From Ustulina deusta (Eukaryota > Ascomycota > Sordariomycetes > Xylariales > Xylariaceae), in assembly GCA_023159155.1 (NCBI GenBank), contig JAJNNX010000007.1, forward strand, positions 1,178,001 through 1,242,000: DNA of 64,000 nucleotides, in the 5' to 3' direction. Numbering within the stretch: position 1 is the stretch's first letter; each line of letters starts with the position of its first letter. Positions 51,796 to 62,300 of the stretch are shown in pieces. A program made the position numbers and the translations under genes. Below the pieces are notes generated by a model. The model ran no database searches, was not told where the DNA came from, and worked only from the letters and a program-made list of their open reading frames with translations.

Positions 51796-53112
51796 GTGGA
51801 ATGGGGTTGGCCGCGCGGAGACCGCTTCCTGGTGGAGATGTTGAATCAAATCGTGCAATGACGAGATAGAAAATTCAGTGGCTGCGTAGGGGGATGGTGG
51901 TAGATCATGTGACATGGCGCTGATTATGAAGGGCTCAGAACAGAGTCTATTTAGCTAATAATTCTCTAGGTCTTAAGGTCCATAATTTTCCTTTCTCTCT
52001 TCGCTAGGGAATCCATGGCTACCTTTATCCTTAACCCTAGTGGGTTGCAGCGTGGCTTATCCAAACTGTTGGGTCGCCTTATATATAGCCTCAACCTATA
52101 TATAAACTCGCAGCCTCCGATAACGGCCTGTCTATACCCACCAAGGCGCGTGACCCACATTATCTATATCGATAACCTTCTTGGCAATCTTGGCCATGTG
52201 GCAGCTCCGCTTTCAGTGGTGCGGGAGGGCTTGGCGGCCTTGGCAATTCTTTGCCCAAATATGGAGAATTAGTGGACGCATAGTGCACAGTATACTTAAC
52301 CAATATCAAGCGTAATAGCACACGCCCGCATAGTTAATTGCAGTATTTACCTCCCTACCATATAGACTTAATAAGTAAATTCCTAGTAAGTACTCACTTA
52401 GCACTTATTAGGCAAAATGCCAAGGCGCGCTAAGTCCTCCCGTAGTCAGTTGATCTGTAGTGAAGTGGTCACCTGTAGATAACTACTCTCGGTTGGTCTC
52501 AATATAGTAGTGCCTATATACTAGGAGATAGGCCAAACCTACACTTCCTAGTATAGTAATCACTATTATTTTTTGGGGGATCTATTGATTAAACGTATAG
52601 AAATAAGAAAATCAATTTTTATTAATTTGCGTAGTTATCCGATGCCGATGGTTCTCCTAGCTAGTATCGAAAGTAATCCCCATGGTGTTTTATCCCTTCC
52701 ATGCTAGCATAGCCACCATGTGGCTTGAGCATGTGTTCACTTGTGTAATCCACTCACACTACTCTAGTAGTCTCCCGCTTTCACCAACTGTTGTCTCGAA
52801 CTATCTATCATCTGCCTTTGCGTTGTCATGGACCCCCCAAATCTTAAAGCTCACTTCAAACTAAGAGCCCTGCATCATTAGCAAAGCCGACGAGAGCTAC
52901 TGCTAGACAGACTGGCCGTTGTTCTATTGAAAACGGTGCTGTGATTATAATAGGCTTGACAAGCAGACTCTGGGGTTGGCCGCATGTGGCGTCAGAACCT
53001 CAGGTGCGTGTGTGAGAGACACTTGTTGCGCAAAAGAGCCAAAACCATCCATGCTAGCGACCTCTGGTACATACATAGTAGTATATACAAAGTAACGTGA
53101 CATTGTAATAAT

Positions 53113-53179
53113 ATGCGGCTTACTGGTAGAGTACAGACCTCTTGAGTCTGTGGTCATTGGTTCGATTCCGAGCGTGCAT
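53113..53179 (+). tRNA. tRNA-Lys(CUU)-like sequence, probably pseudogene or SINE head
   Basis: CAGAC-CTCTTGA-GTCTG forms a perfect 5-bp anticodon arm with anticodon CTT (Lys). It is followed by a 5-nt variable loop and a T arm with a perfect B box, GGTTCGATTCC. The D arm is ACT-GGTAG-AGT with a loop too short for a normal tRNA, and the acceptor stem (ATGCGGC/CGTGCAT) has two mismatches and a wobble. It is therefore probably not a working tRNA. The degenerate form, followed by ~100 bp of unique-looking sequence and a TACATACATATATG tail (about 53275-53290), would suit a tRNA-derived SINE. Confidence 0.45.
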
Positions 53180-55131
53180 CGTTGGCTGGAGTTTTCGGTG
53201 GGATTGAGGAACAATCAGGCTCTGGAGGTTGGATACCCCACCGTTCGAGTGATCTGGGTCACTTTGAGCAATACCTACATACATATATGTATTTACTTGG
53301 GTAGCACTTTCAGAGTCTTACCCACCCTAAAATTAAAGTACCTAGGTACCTAGGCACTCAGTTAAGCTTTCACAGCTGCAGATATCACTCCTGTCCACCG
53401 TCGCCAATACAACCATTTCCAGCTTAGTCACGGCTGTGCCGAAGGAATAGTACCTAATAGAGGCACCCCCCGGCTATATTCCTTAGGTTCTACCCCGGTT
53501 TGTCGCATTTGCCGTTCAACGTTGATTGCCTTGGCTGCCATCCGGGGTTCTGGCCAGCGATGGCTGTATGCGGTGCCCGTGACGAGCCTCACGGCCGCGA
53601 ACCACCGGGGTACCTATCATTGTCGGTATACCGTCTTGGCAAGAGTCTGCTGACGTGTAATGCAAGCCGTCTTTTCTCCAACACGACCATGTTTCAAGTT
53701 TATAGTTGGGGGTTTTTTTTTGGAATGAATTCCCTTGTTTGAGCTCTTGTCAGTCGCGTTGTTGGCCGACAGACAATTATCCCTGGGAAACCACGAAATC
53801 GCACGAAGTTACATGAACAACAAGGAAGACAAGGTTTAATTACCAGTTGGTCTTGATTTGCGACGGCGCTGTTCATGCCAAGCCACGCGGCTTTCACGTT
53901 AGACCAATCGATCTTTGGACGAGGTCGTCGCGTGGCGCGTGTGTGAGAACAGACCCGAGTTACTATTAGGTAATTGCTTGTGGGGTGTTAGTAGGCTCTA
54001 GGCAGGCAGGTCTATCGGCTAGCTGCCTACCTTGGGAGAGCTTATCTCTGAGGCTCCGTGCGGAGCCCCGGAATATCCTATGGCGCAATCACCAAGTCGT
54101 CTAGACCCCGAACAAATGGACGGTCCCCAGCTCGCCGTACGATATAGACACTCCTTTCAGGCAACAAAGGGCATAGCTTCCGTCCGTCGCATCTCACCGG
54201 GACAATTCATCTGTATGATGACGGACACCGATGACGGCATCGCCCCCACCCAAAATTGCACATTTATTGCGTGCGCTATGGATCACAGCCCCGAATCAAC
54301 CCTCCTGTTCACTTGACTACCATGATTGTCCAATCAGACACCCAGAGTTCGCCGGAATTCTGCCCCAATTACATCGGGCTGAAAGCCCACATGCCACTCT
54401 AGTCTACTGCTGTTGGCTCCCTCCCTAGTCCGGCACAGCCACTCCGTCCTGATATCTTGCACCTCTTACGCGCATGACATCGGCGTGCATTGTATGTCGG
54501 TCACCACGCGATAGTAGTGGATATTATGCCAGCCTGGAGTTTCTCGCGTACCAAAGAGAGAGGGAGAGCTGGCAATTGGTCGCCAGTGAGGCGAGGAGGA
54601 CAAGAGAATATAAAATCCTCTTTTTCCATGGGCCTCCTATCTACTTTGCTGGGATCGGGCTCGCGCGGTTTCCAAGATTACTGCGCGTTAGCCGGGCACG
54701 CTCTCTCAAAACGGCTGCCACGTTGATGTAAGCTGCACGGGATCTCCGATGCTGCAACATTCTCCAACCCTTGTCTTCACCGAGTACGCCGTCTTGTATC
54801 CCTCCTAATGTATTAGCGGCCGGTCTCCTACCCTCACTTTGCTGTCCCTCGCTTTCTGTTACGGTAGATGATTGATTTCATGCATGAGCTCTGCTTGGCT
54901 TGGTTCTAATGTTGAGGGGTCCGTAAGGAGTTGCTGTTTTGGGAACATCCAGGCCTTCTCTCTCCTATCAAGTCATTACTGCGGGCGCTGACGTGCGTTT
55001 CCTCCTTCCGATATGGTGGAAACCTCTCCTCCCTTCCGGGACCGTAGTGCGCCGGTGCGCATAGACCTACAGCATACATATCTTCAGGACACTTAGTACA
55101 GTGTACTTAGTAGTAACGCATATATCGGCTG

Positions 55132-55186
55132 TTAGGCGATTCTACAGGCTGTAGCCTAAGCGGAAGCGCTTCGTAGAATAGCCTAA
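55132..55186. repeat. Branched inverted repeat (three-way junction)
   Basis: An outer stem pairs TTAGGC-G-ATTCTAC (55132-55145) with GTAGAAT-A-GCCTAA (55173-55186), 13 pairs with one mismatch. Inside are two perfect small hairpins set side by side: AGGCT/AGCCT (55146-55157) and AAGCG/CGCTT (55158-55171). Together they make a complete three-stem fold in 55 nt. It could be a structured RNA or the end of a foldback element. Confidence 0.5.
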
Positions 55187-55952
55187 TACTGCCCAAACTA
55201 AGAGAAAAAAAACAAGAAACAACAAAAACCATCTACAACTATCTACTAATAGTTTAGGGGGGGTGGGCGAATTGGGCGATGTGTTCGTCTCGACGGTGCC
55301 AAGGTCCACCTGTAGGTCTGTAGGCAGTACCACTTATTCTATTAACCTATCACAAATAGGGGCTACATAAGTAGTTTGCCAAGAATGCCACTACCTACTT
55401 AATAGGTATGCAGGCTACCGTGGAGACATACCTAGAACCACACATTCACCTCACACCATGACCCTTAGCCACCTTGTCAACGAGTCATCGGAAGAACTCG
55501 AAAATCGCAAATTAAACAGCCAATAACTAAATAACACCTTTTCGTAGTTTGTTAGCCATATTGATCTTTAGAAATCTCTTAAAGGTGCTCAATCTCTATG
55601 AGCGGCGGCTATGGGGGGTGTAGGTCTGTGTTGTGTTATCCCGGTCGTATTCAGTAGTAGCGTGGGGAAGGACCGGTATATCCATTGTATCAGCAGTCAT
55701 ATCGGCAGTCCTATAGGGTGATTTAGTGGTTACATCCAGTCTACTCGTAGCATTATGCGTAAACTGCATGCGGGGATGGGACCACACCCGTCAATTCCAG
55801 ACTTATCTCTGTCACCCTGGCGATTAGAGAGTATAAGCTTTCCTAATGGGGAAGTACTTTATATCGGTGGGTTTGATTGGGCATAAATCTTCTTGCATTG
55901 ATCTACTAGTACTAAAACGAGAGACGATATTATAGGACACTGCCGAACGCCA

Positions 55953-57710
55953 TCATCCGTAGCTGTCACCACGTCGCCCGGGGTTGAGGCCAGGACGGAA
56001 GGGGTCTGGGATACTGGGAGGCGGTTCAATACTTCTCATCAAGTAGCTGGAGTCACCCTTAGCCTTTTGAACAATTTTTCTGAGCTTGTCTCTCAATTCT
56101 CCAGCCTTTGCACGTTTTTCCGGGTCAACCACAATAAGATCACTAGCAATGAGACTGACGAGAGCTGCTAACCCAGTGCCTTTGGCACATCGAGGGTCAT
56201 TCTCGAGTGCCTTTAGCCCGTCGAACGCAACTGGATGGATAATTGCCGTGTCCGGCCTAGTGCGTTTGTAGTAGGGTGCCTTCTGTGGAAATCGGTCGTC
56301 GTTCGCTCTACGTAGCTTTTTAAAGTCATCGATCGCTTTGTTGCCATACAATAGCCAAATGGCAAACTCCATAAACATGCAGCCAACCGACCACATGTCA
56401 TATCTTCTCCCTCTTGGACGTTCGGCGTGTATTTCGACTTCTGGGGCCTCGTAGCAGGGCGTGGTAGCTTTCGTATTCGTCGGGTCGTCTCGTAGTTCTG
56501 TCCTTACGTGGTGGACCCTAGACACACCAACATCCGCAATGACTAAGATCCCGTACTTGCTATACCGATCACGAGATTCGTTTGAATCCTTAAAGTGGAG
56601 GATGTTCTCGGGTTTCAGGTCACCGTGTCGGCAGTTGATGTTATGTAAAGCGAACAGAGCGTCAACGATGCCGAGCATCTGCTCGAGGCACCACATAAAA
56701 AGTTTGGGGCTCCGCGTCTGCAAGGCTTCAGGAGCACGCTTCCAGAAATCAGAGAGGTTGCCTCCATTGGCCCAAGGAAAGATGACGTAAAAAGAATTGC
56801 CTTGTTGGATAGTAGCGATATGCCGGATCAGGTGTGGGTTGTTGAGGTCCTGGATTAGGCCCAAGTTTTTTTTCTCCTTGTCGAAATCATCTTGTTCAGT
56901 ATAGTCTTTAATAGCAACAACCTTGACATTGTCCTTCGGTTTAGGCATCTTAAAATGTGTATCAGCGCGCGATGAACAAGAATACCTAGAGATATATGTA
57001 GACGGGATACTCACGAAGTGGGCTCCGTGAAGCGTGCCTTTATACACGGTGCTTCTATCATTGAACGATATCTTCTTGATACCGTAGAACGGTAAAGGGT
57101 TTAATGCATCGAGGCGAAGGTCTTCACCTAGCGTGGTAAACACCGGAGCGAGGACTTGCCATTGTTTCCGGAGGAAGTTCTCAACTCCGATATTATCTCC
57201 CCGGTTCGAAAATGACTGGAACTTTTTGCCGTGGCGAGAAATCAAGATGTTGGGTGGCCCCTCGCCGTAAAACCTGGCAAGAGGGAGTTGCTCATCTGTG
57301 AGTCCCTCCTCAACCACTTCCCAAATAAGCTTCTCGAGCTCACAGAGTCCAAGGATAACGAACACTTTCTTCGCTCGTTTAACTATTTGAGAGCATGGAT
57401 CCTTGTAGTACGGATTAAAAAGGGAGTTGAGGATCCCAAACCTGGATAATTGAGCCTTGATTATGTCTGTAGAGATGACTTCATCTATAGCGTCCGTTGG
57501 CAAGAATGTGCGTTGATAAAAGTTTGGGTTTTTATCCGTATCGTCACACTTGATCGTTATCGAGTGTAGTCGATGATACAAGCTATCTCCATATGAGTGC
57601 TGAGACGACTGTGCCGACGACTGCGCCGACGACGGTCGAGACAATATATCGCCGGGTTGATCTGAATACTCGGACGACTGCTCTGAGAACTGTCCAGATA
57701 ATGATGCCAT
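55953..57710 (-). CDS. Fungal Ser/Thr protein kinase with helical N-terminal module
   Basis: The model is complement(join(55953..56948, 57015..57710)), which gives 563 residues. The region is also open without splicing, but the 66-nt stretch 56949-57014 has a GTGAGT donor, a GCTGAT branch-like site and a TTTAAG acceptor. It would insert 22 unlikely residues just before the kinase, so I call it an intron. The N-terminus (1-50) is rich in Ser and Gln. Residues about 60-225 resemble the N-terminal part of the kinase-HET protein at 59351. Kinase marks are K246 in VAIK, D342 in HGDLKPEN, D371 in DVG (the DFG position), APE at 400-402 and D-x-WSVGC. The catalytic Lys and both Asp are kept, so activity is likely. 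HGD instead of HRD means it lacks the arginine of RD kinases. It lies divergent to the kinase-HET gene, which suggests a shared allorecognition or signalling role (inference). Confidence 0.85.
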   Translation of the reverse strand: MASLSGQFSEQSSEYSDQPGDILSRPSSAQSSAQSSQHSYGDSLYHRLHSITIKCDDTDKNPNFYQRTFLPTDAIDEVISTDIIKAQLSRFGILNSLFNPYYKDPCSQIVKRAKKVFVILGLCELEKLIWEVVEEGLTDEQLPLARFYGEGPPNILISRHGKKFQSFSNRGDNIGVENFLRKQWQVLAPVFTTLGEDLRLDALNPLPFYGIKKISFNDRSTVYKGTLHGAHFVSIPSTYISRYSCSSRADTHFKMPKPKDNVKVVAIKDYTEQDDFDKEKKNLGLIQDLNNPHLIRHIATIQQGNSFYVIFPWANGGNLSDFWKRAPEALQTRSPKLFMWCLEQMLGIVDALFALHNINCRHGDLKPENILHFKDSNESRDRYSKYGILVIADVGVSRVHHVRTELRDDPTNTKATTPCYEAPEVEIHAERPRGRRYDMWSVGCMFMEFAIWLLYGNKAIDDFKKLRRANDDRFPQKAPYYKRTRPDTAIIHPVAFDGLKALENDPRCAKGTGLAALVSLIASDLIVVDPEKRAKAGELRDKLRKIVQKAKGDSSYLMRSIEPPPSIPDPFRPGLNPGRRGDSYG

Positions 57711-59350
57711 TGTTTGGTTATGGAGGATGGGTATCTCGGATGGAAGAAAAGCTCACAATTTGATAAGGAAGGGTTTAGGCGGCTTCAACATCACAGCAGT
57801 CCGTGATGTGCTTCTTATACTAGGTACCTTGGTAGTAATGGAAGGCTACGGTACCGGCAGAATGGGCGGCCGCGAACCACACGACATCAGTACCACCACG
57901 CTCCCACTAAGCAAGCCAGTTTTCATCATGGCCGCCTGGTGTTCTGACTCAATCGGGCTGATGCGGGCATGTAGGTGTGTAGTATACTTTGTCAGCACAT
58001 CGGCAGCCGCTTCTTGGGGTACTAGGTACGTCGGCTGGACAGATGACGTACCTATACTTATCGGTCAGCACGCGTTGAATTTGCAATTCGTCTAATGCAA
58101 GACATAGCCATGGCTAGGGCTGCAGGCTAATGCTGGACGTTCATCTGTCCAGTCCGGTAAGACACAAATCCTATACCCCAGTTCCGCACTCGGATCTCAC
58201 GTTCAACCCCAGGGACTGACTGTATGTCGGCCAATCCAGCGGAGGAGGGGGGTCGCATCTGGCTGAGCCACATACCCCTCCCTCTCCAGGCCGGGGCGGC
58301 ATGTCCTCCCCGCGAACCGCGCGAACTGCTGACTCAAGCAGGAAAGAACACAATAGCGGGAGACAAGTCTCCTCTTCTGGGGGATGCAAATGAGAAGGTA
58401 CATATTTCGCTGCGCCCGTTGTTGTCGTAGTTGCAAATGCGATCTTGGACTGCGGTCTACTTCCTACGCGTCGAGCCTAGCATAGACACCCCAATATTAA
58501 GGGACTCTGGGTTTGCTGGGCTGGCGCCTTAGCAACCATGCTAGCCACCACGATACAAAATAGAGGGAGAGGAGAAAAAGGAAATGCGCGTGGGCATCCA
58601 GAAGGCATCCAGAATCGATACCTACCTACGCAGCCTCCCTTTACCCGCGCCAGTCAACCTCCAAGCTGGCAGTCAGCCATATCCAAACTAGACTGTTCCT
58701 ACCACACATTGCTCATGTTCCCGGCCACGGCCGCTCCCGAAAATACCCGATAACGCATACCAGTCCATCCCAGCCAATGACGCGCGAAGGTGCACCCCCC
58801 GTGACGAGAGTGGCTGAATAAATCGTGCCATGTCAGAGCGCAAACTTCTGCTTGCGGCTCTGTGCTGGGGGTTTGATAACTATGGAATGTTGCATAGTAT
58901 TGACATACCTCGTGACTAATGCTTGGGTCCTGGAGACCTGGCTCCTGCACGTCAACATATGCTTGCTACTCAGCCCTGCTTTGTACCAATGACAAAACAA
59001 AGGATACAATACTAGTCTCTATGCAGGCCGTTACATACATGCCAAATCCAACATGCAGGCTAGGTACCTATGGAGAATTAGCACCTATCTAAGTACATAA
59101 TACTCCTTCAATATATCTTAGGTACCCCATGTCATGTACATAGTGTAGGCAGCAACCCGCACGCGGGGTAGCCTGCGCCATTGCAGATTCTTGTCGTGTC
59201 ACAGCCTCTACTCCCTCGAGGATGGGCTATGGGTTATACAATACAGCCTTCGTTGGAATCAGCCTCGATTGTTGTGCAATTTCCTGTTTTTAGCCTTACG
59301 GCCCCTACTTGGCTCTCATACACCCTTGTCGCTCTAGGCCTCTCCCACCA
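57711..59350. promoter_or_regulatory. Divergent intergenic region between the two kinase genes
   Basis: About 1.6 kb separates the two starts and holds both promoters. A MITE-like inverted repeat lies at 58035-58152 and GGTACC/CCTAGG palindromes recur. An open frame at 57727-58095 has no recognisable domain and overlaps the inverted repeat, so it is not called. Confidence 0.4.
58035..58152. mobile_element. MITE-like inverted repeat, 118 bp
   Basis: CTGGACAGATGACGT at the left and ACGTTCATCTGTCCAG at the right are reverse complements apart from one extra T. They bound 118 bp of non-coding DNA. No clear target duplication is visible (GTCGG before, TCCGG after). It may be a small non-autonomous DNA element or a foldback. 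Confidence 0.45.
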
Positions 59351-62300
59351 ATGGCTATTAATAGTATTTTTCAAGCAATCACAAGTCAAATGAGCCTCGC
59401 CAGGTTTGCATCTGACGAAGACAGGGATTACCCGCGAGGGATTCAAGACAAAATCCGGCGCGTTCTAGTTCAAAGCAGTTTCGGGGGGGAATTCCTGCCC
59501 GAGAGCTCACTGCCCAAGGTAGTCGGCGAGATAGACTTTGACCGCTTGTTGCCCGGGGCGTCTAAAGATCTGATCAGCTTCGTCAATACGAAGGCAATAA
59601 GGGTATTTTTAACCGTATTAATGTCTATCGACATCACTCGACCTAGGCTAGTGGAGGTGGCCAGGAGCTTCCAAGAAAATGGGTTGACAGATGAGTGTCT
59701 CCCTGTCGAGGATATCACCAAGCGCCACAGATGCCTCGATCCAGATAGTCGTATGCGATGCAGGTGCAAGAAGTGTTCTCGTGCACGTGAGGAAGGCAAG
59801 GCAGGTTGTTCTCATGATCCAGCCTTGGATTCATTCCATATGAAGGAATGGAGCAAGCGTAGCTTTGATAACTTTCTCAATGTGCAATGGATATTCTCTG
59901 CACCTGTGTTTAAGAAACACAATCTCCAACAGTTCCAAACAAAGCTTCCAGGAGAGACCGTTCTGCCCTTCATATGGCAGGACCCAAAGCCACAGAGTGG
60001 CCACTTTAGCAATGTCTTCCACACAAAACTTCATGTGGCGCACCAAGATGGTTGTGATCTGGTATGTAATCGCGAAAACTGAACAGCTCTTCTCCATTAA
60101 CACATACTTACATTCCTACAGAATGGCACTGACGGGGTACATATCGCTCTCAAGAAACTCAAACACTCTCTGAGAGAGGAACCAGATTACAACGCGGAGA
60201 ATTCATGGCGAGCTGAAGTAATTGCATTGAACGAGCTCAGCGAGCTAAAAGATAACCATTTGATTCATCCCATTGCTGCCTTCGAGTGGCGCGCGGGTCA
60301 GTATTATCCATCATCATTCCTGCCCCCCCCCCCCTCCCCCCCCCTTTTTTTTTCTTCACAAAAAGCTGAGCCGATTGCCAAAGTCTCAATACTTGTTCTA
60401 AGCAGAACCAATGCTGACACCGAATGCTTAAGCGTACTACATCATGTTGGAATGGGCCAATGGTGGCACACTCCGGAACTTTTGGGACCGGACCGGCGAC
60501 GCGCACCTTCATCTCAATAGGCAGCGGATTGGGGAATTCTTGGAGCAACTCTGTGGCTTGGCGAGCGCTCTTTGCAAATTACATGGTACCAACACGCAAA
60601 CAGTCACAGCACTCGCGGAGGCGGACATGAAAAACTCAGCTTCGCTCAACAGCGCCCCGCGACAGTTACACTCGAAACCTAACGTCGATACCGCCATTCC
60701 GCGCCAAGCTGACTCCTTTAAGGCTGGTCCTAGTATCAACCGCGCATCATCAGGAACAGATGATAGGCCTACGATCATTCTTTCAAATGAAGATAGAGAC
60801 AGCGACGCTAAGCACTGGCGTCATGGAGATATCAAGCCTGAGAACATCTTAGTCTTCGAAGACGCAACTTGGCTCGGAACCTTGAAGATAGCAGATCTGG
60901 GATTAGCCAAAAAGCACCAATCCGCCACAGAATTTCGGCATCAAGTCACATCCACTAAACATTCAACGCTGCACTATGAAGCACCAGAGGCTCTCACAAA
61001 TACGAACGAGCCGAGGTCTCGCCGCTATGACGTATGGTCAATGGGATGTATCATTCTGGAGTCCATCATATGGCTTCTTTACGGTTCAGATGGGCTCAAT
61101 AAATTCTATCGTGAAAACAAGCGCTTTAAAGACGACCCACGGCGGAGTCTTTACTTCACAACCAGGCGTCATCCACCCAACAGCGGCGGCGACGTTGTTG
61201 CCAGTGTAAGCGACATTGCGTCACATTGGATTAGAGAGATGCTAGAAAAGGACCCGGAATGCAAGCGATATACTGCCCTTCGTCAGTTACTCGAGTTGGT
61301 AAGAGATAGGCTCCTCGTTGTGCCAATTCCTAGTAGATCGAGGCTTGGAGAAACCAGCTATCGAGCGACCTCTGGGGAGTTGCACAGAGAAGTGGACAAT
61401 ATTAGGAGAACCGCGAACCAAGACGACGAATACCTATTCACCGGTACGGAGCGGAGGCATGTTGAAACTCCGTCATCCTGTAATACCCACGATGAAATTG
61501 TCCCTCAACAGAAGACCGCACGACCTCAAGATCGCCTGGGAGTTAATCTCGCCCTAGCGCATAGGTCACCTCAACAGGCACTGGTAAGTGGCCATTCATA
61601 TTTCAAGATTAGATGATCCTTAACGAACGACGGGTATGAAATAACTGACAATTTTCATCAATTAAAGAATGTATGTTAAATACTACCTTGTTCAAAGTTG
61701 CCGATTGCTTGCTAACCAGCAGCCCGGTGGACACTGAAGACTGTAAGTAAATCTGCCTAGAAACTGTATGAAGTTTGAAATGTTGACTTGGGCGGTAGTA
61801 TGTAAGTTACAGCAACCACACCACCTAGAATATGCACAGTGTCACTTACTAATCACGACCATTGGATGTTCCCCGATCATAGAGAGTAAGTTTCCTGGAG
61901 AGAAATGAAAAGTTCACCTACTGACGTAAAATGTACAGCATGTAAGCAAAACTGTGACCGCGAACAATGTGACATAGACTAACTCTCAACTATATCGGCC
62001 TATCAGGTGGTAAGCTTCGCTTCTAAGTTTTATTTTAAAGGGCCAATAGAACATTAAAACTAACTATAGTTGCGACTAGAATGTAGGTGATCTTATACAT
62101 CGTCTAGACCGAATACTAATTGAACTTAGTTAGATAGTTGTTGGGAATTCTTTGAGGATGAAAGAATCTCCTCGAGGATAGTAGAAAGCAAAGGATTCAA
62201 CACCTTGAGCATCACTCCACAAAGTGCAATAGCGATATGTGAACGCTGCCTTACCCTAGACTTCAGAAGTCTAGGCTTGATCGCAAGGGAAGAATTATCT

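Larger units (their letters stand above)
51335..55952. other. 4.6-kb gene-poor stretch
   Basis: No open frame here shows a recognisable domain or convincing splice pattern. The stretch contains a hairpin at 51635-51660, an AT-rich relic at about 51660-51795, a tRNA-like sequence at 53113-53179 and a branched inverted repeat at 55132-55186. Scattered small open frames (for example 52015-52272 and 54032-54316) look accidental. Confidence 0.5.

Noticed and set aside
57727..58095. 122-codon open frame after the first kinase
   Set aside because: No known domain, and it overlaps the MITE-like inverted repeat in a divergent promoter region.
61723..61742. 20-nt exon instead of the 3-nt ACT exon
   Set aside because: From phase 0 it reads CCC-GGT-GGA-CAC-TGA and stops, losing the HET part.
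62087..62107. Terminal exon with a stop after the micro-exons
   Set aside because: An AG directly at 62085-62086 would give a short end (GTG...TAG), but the GTAGGT donor at 62083 with a later CTAAT branch and TTAG acceptor leads into the open HET frame.
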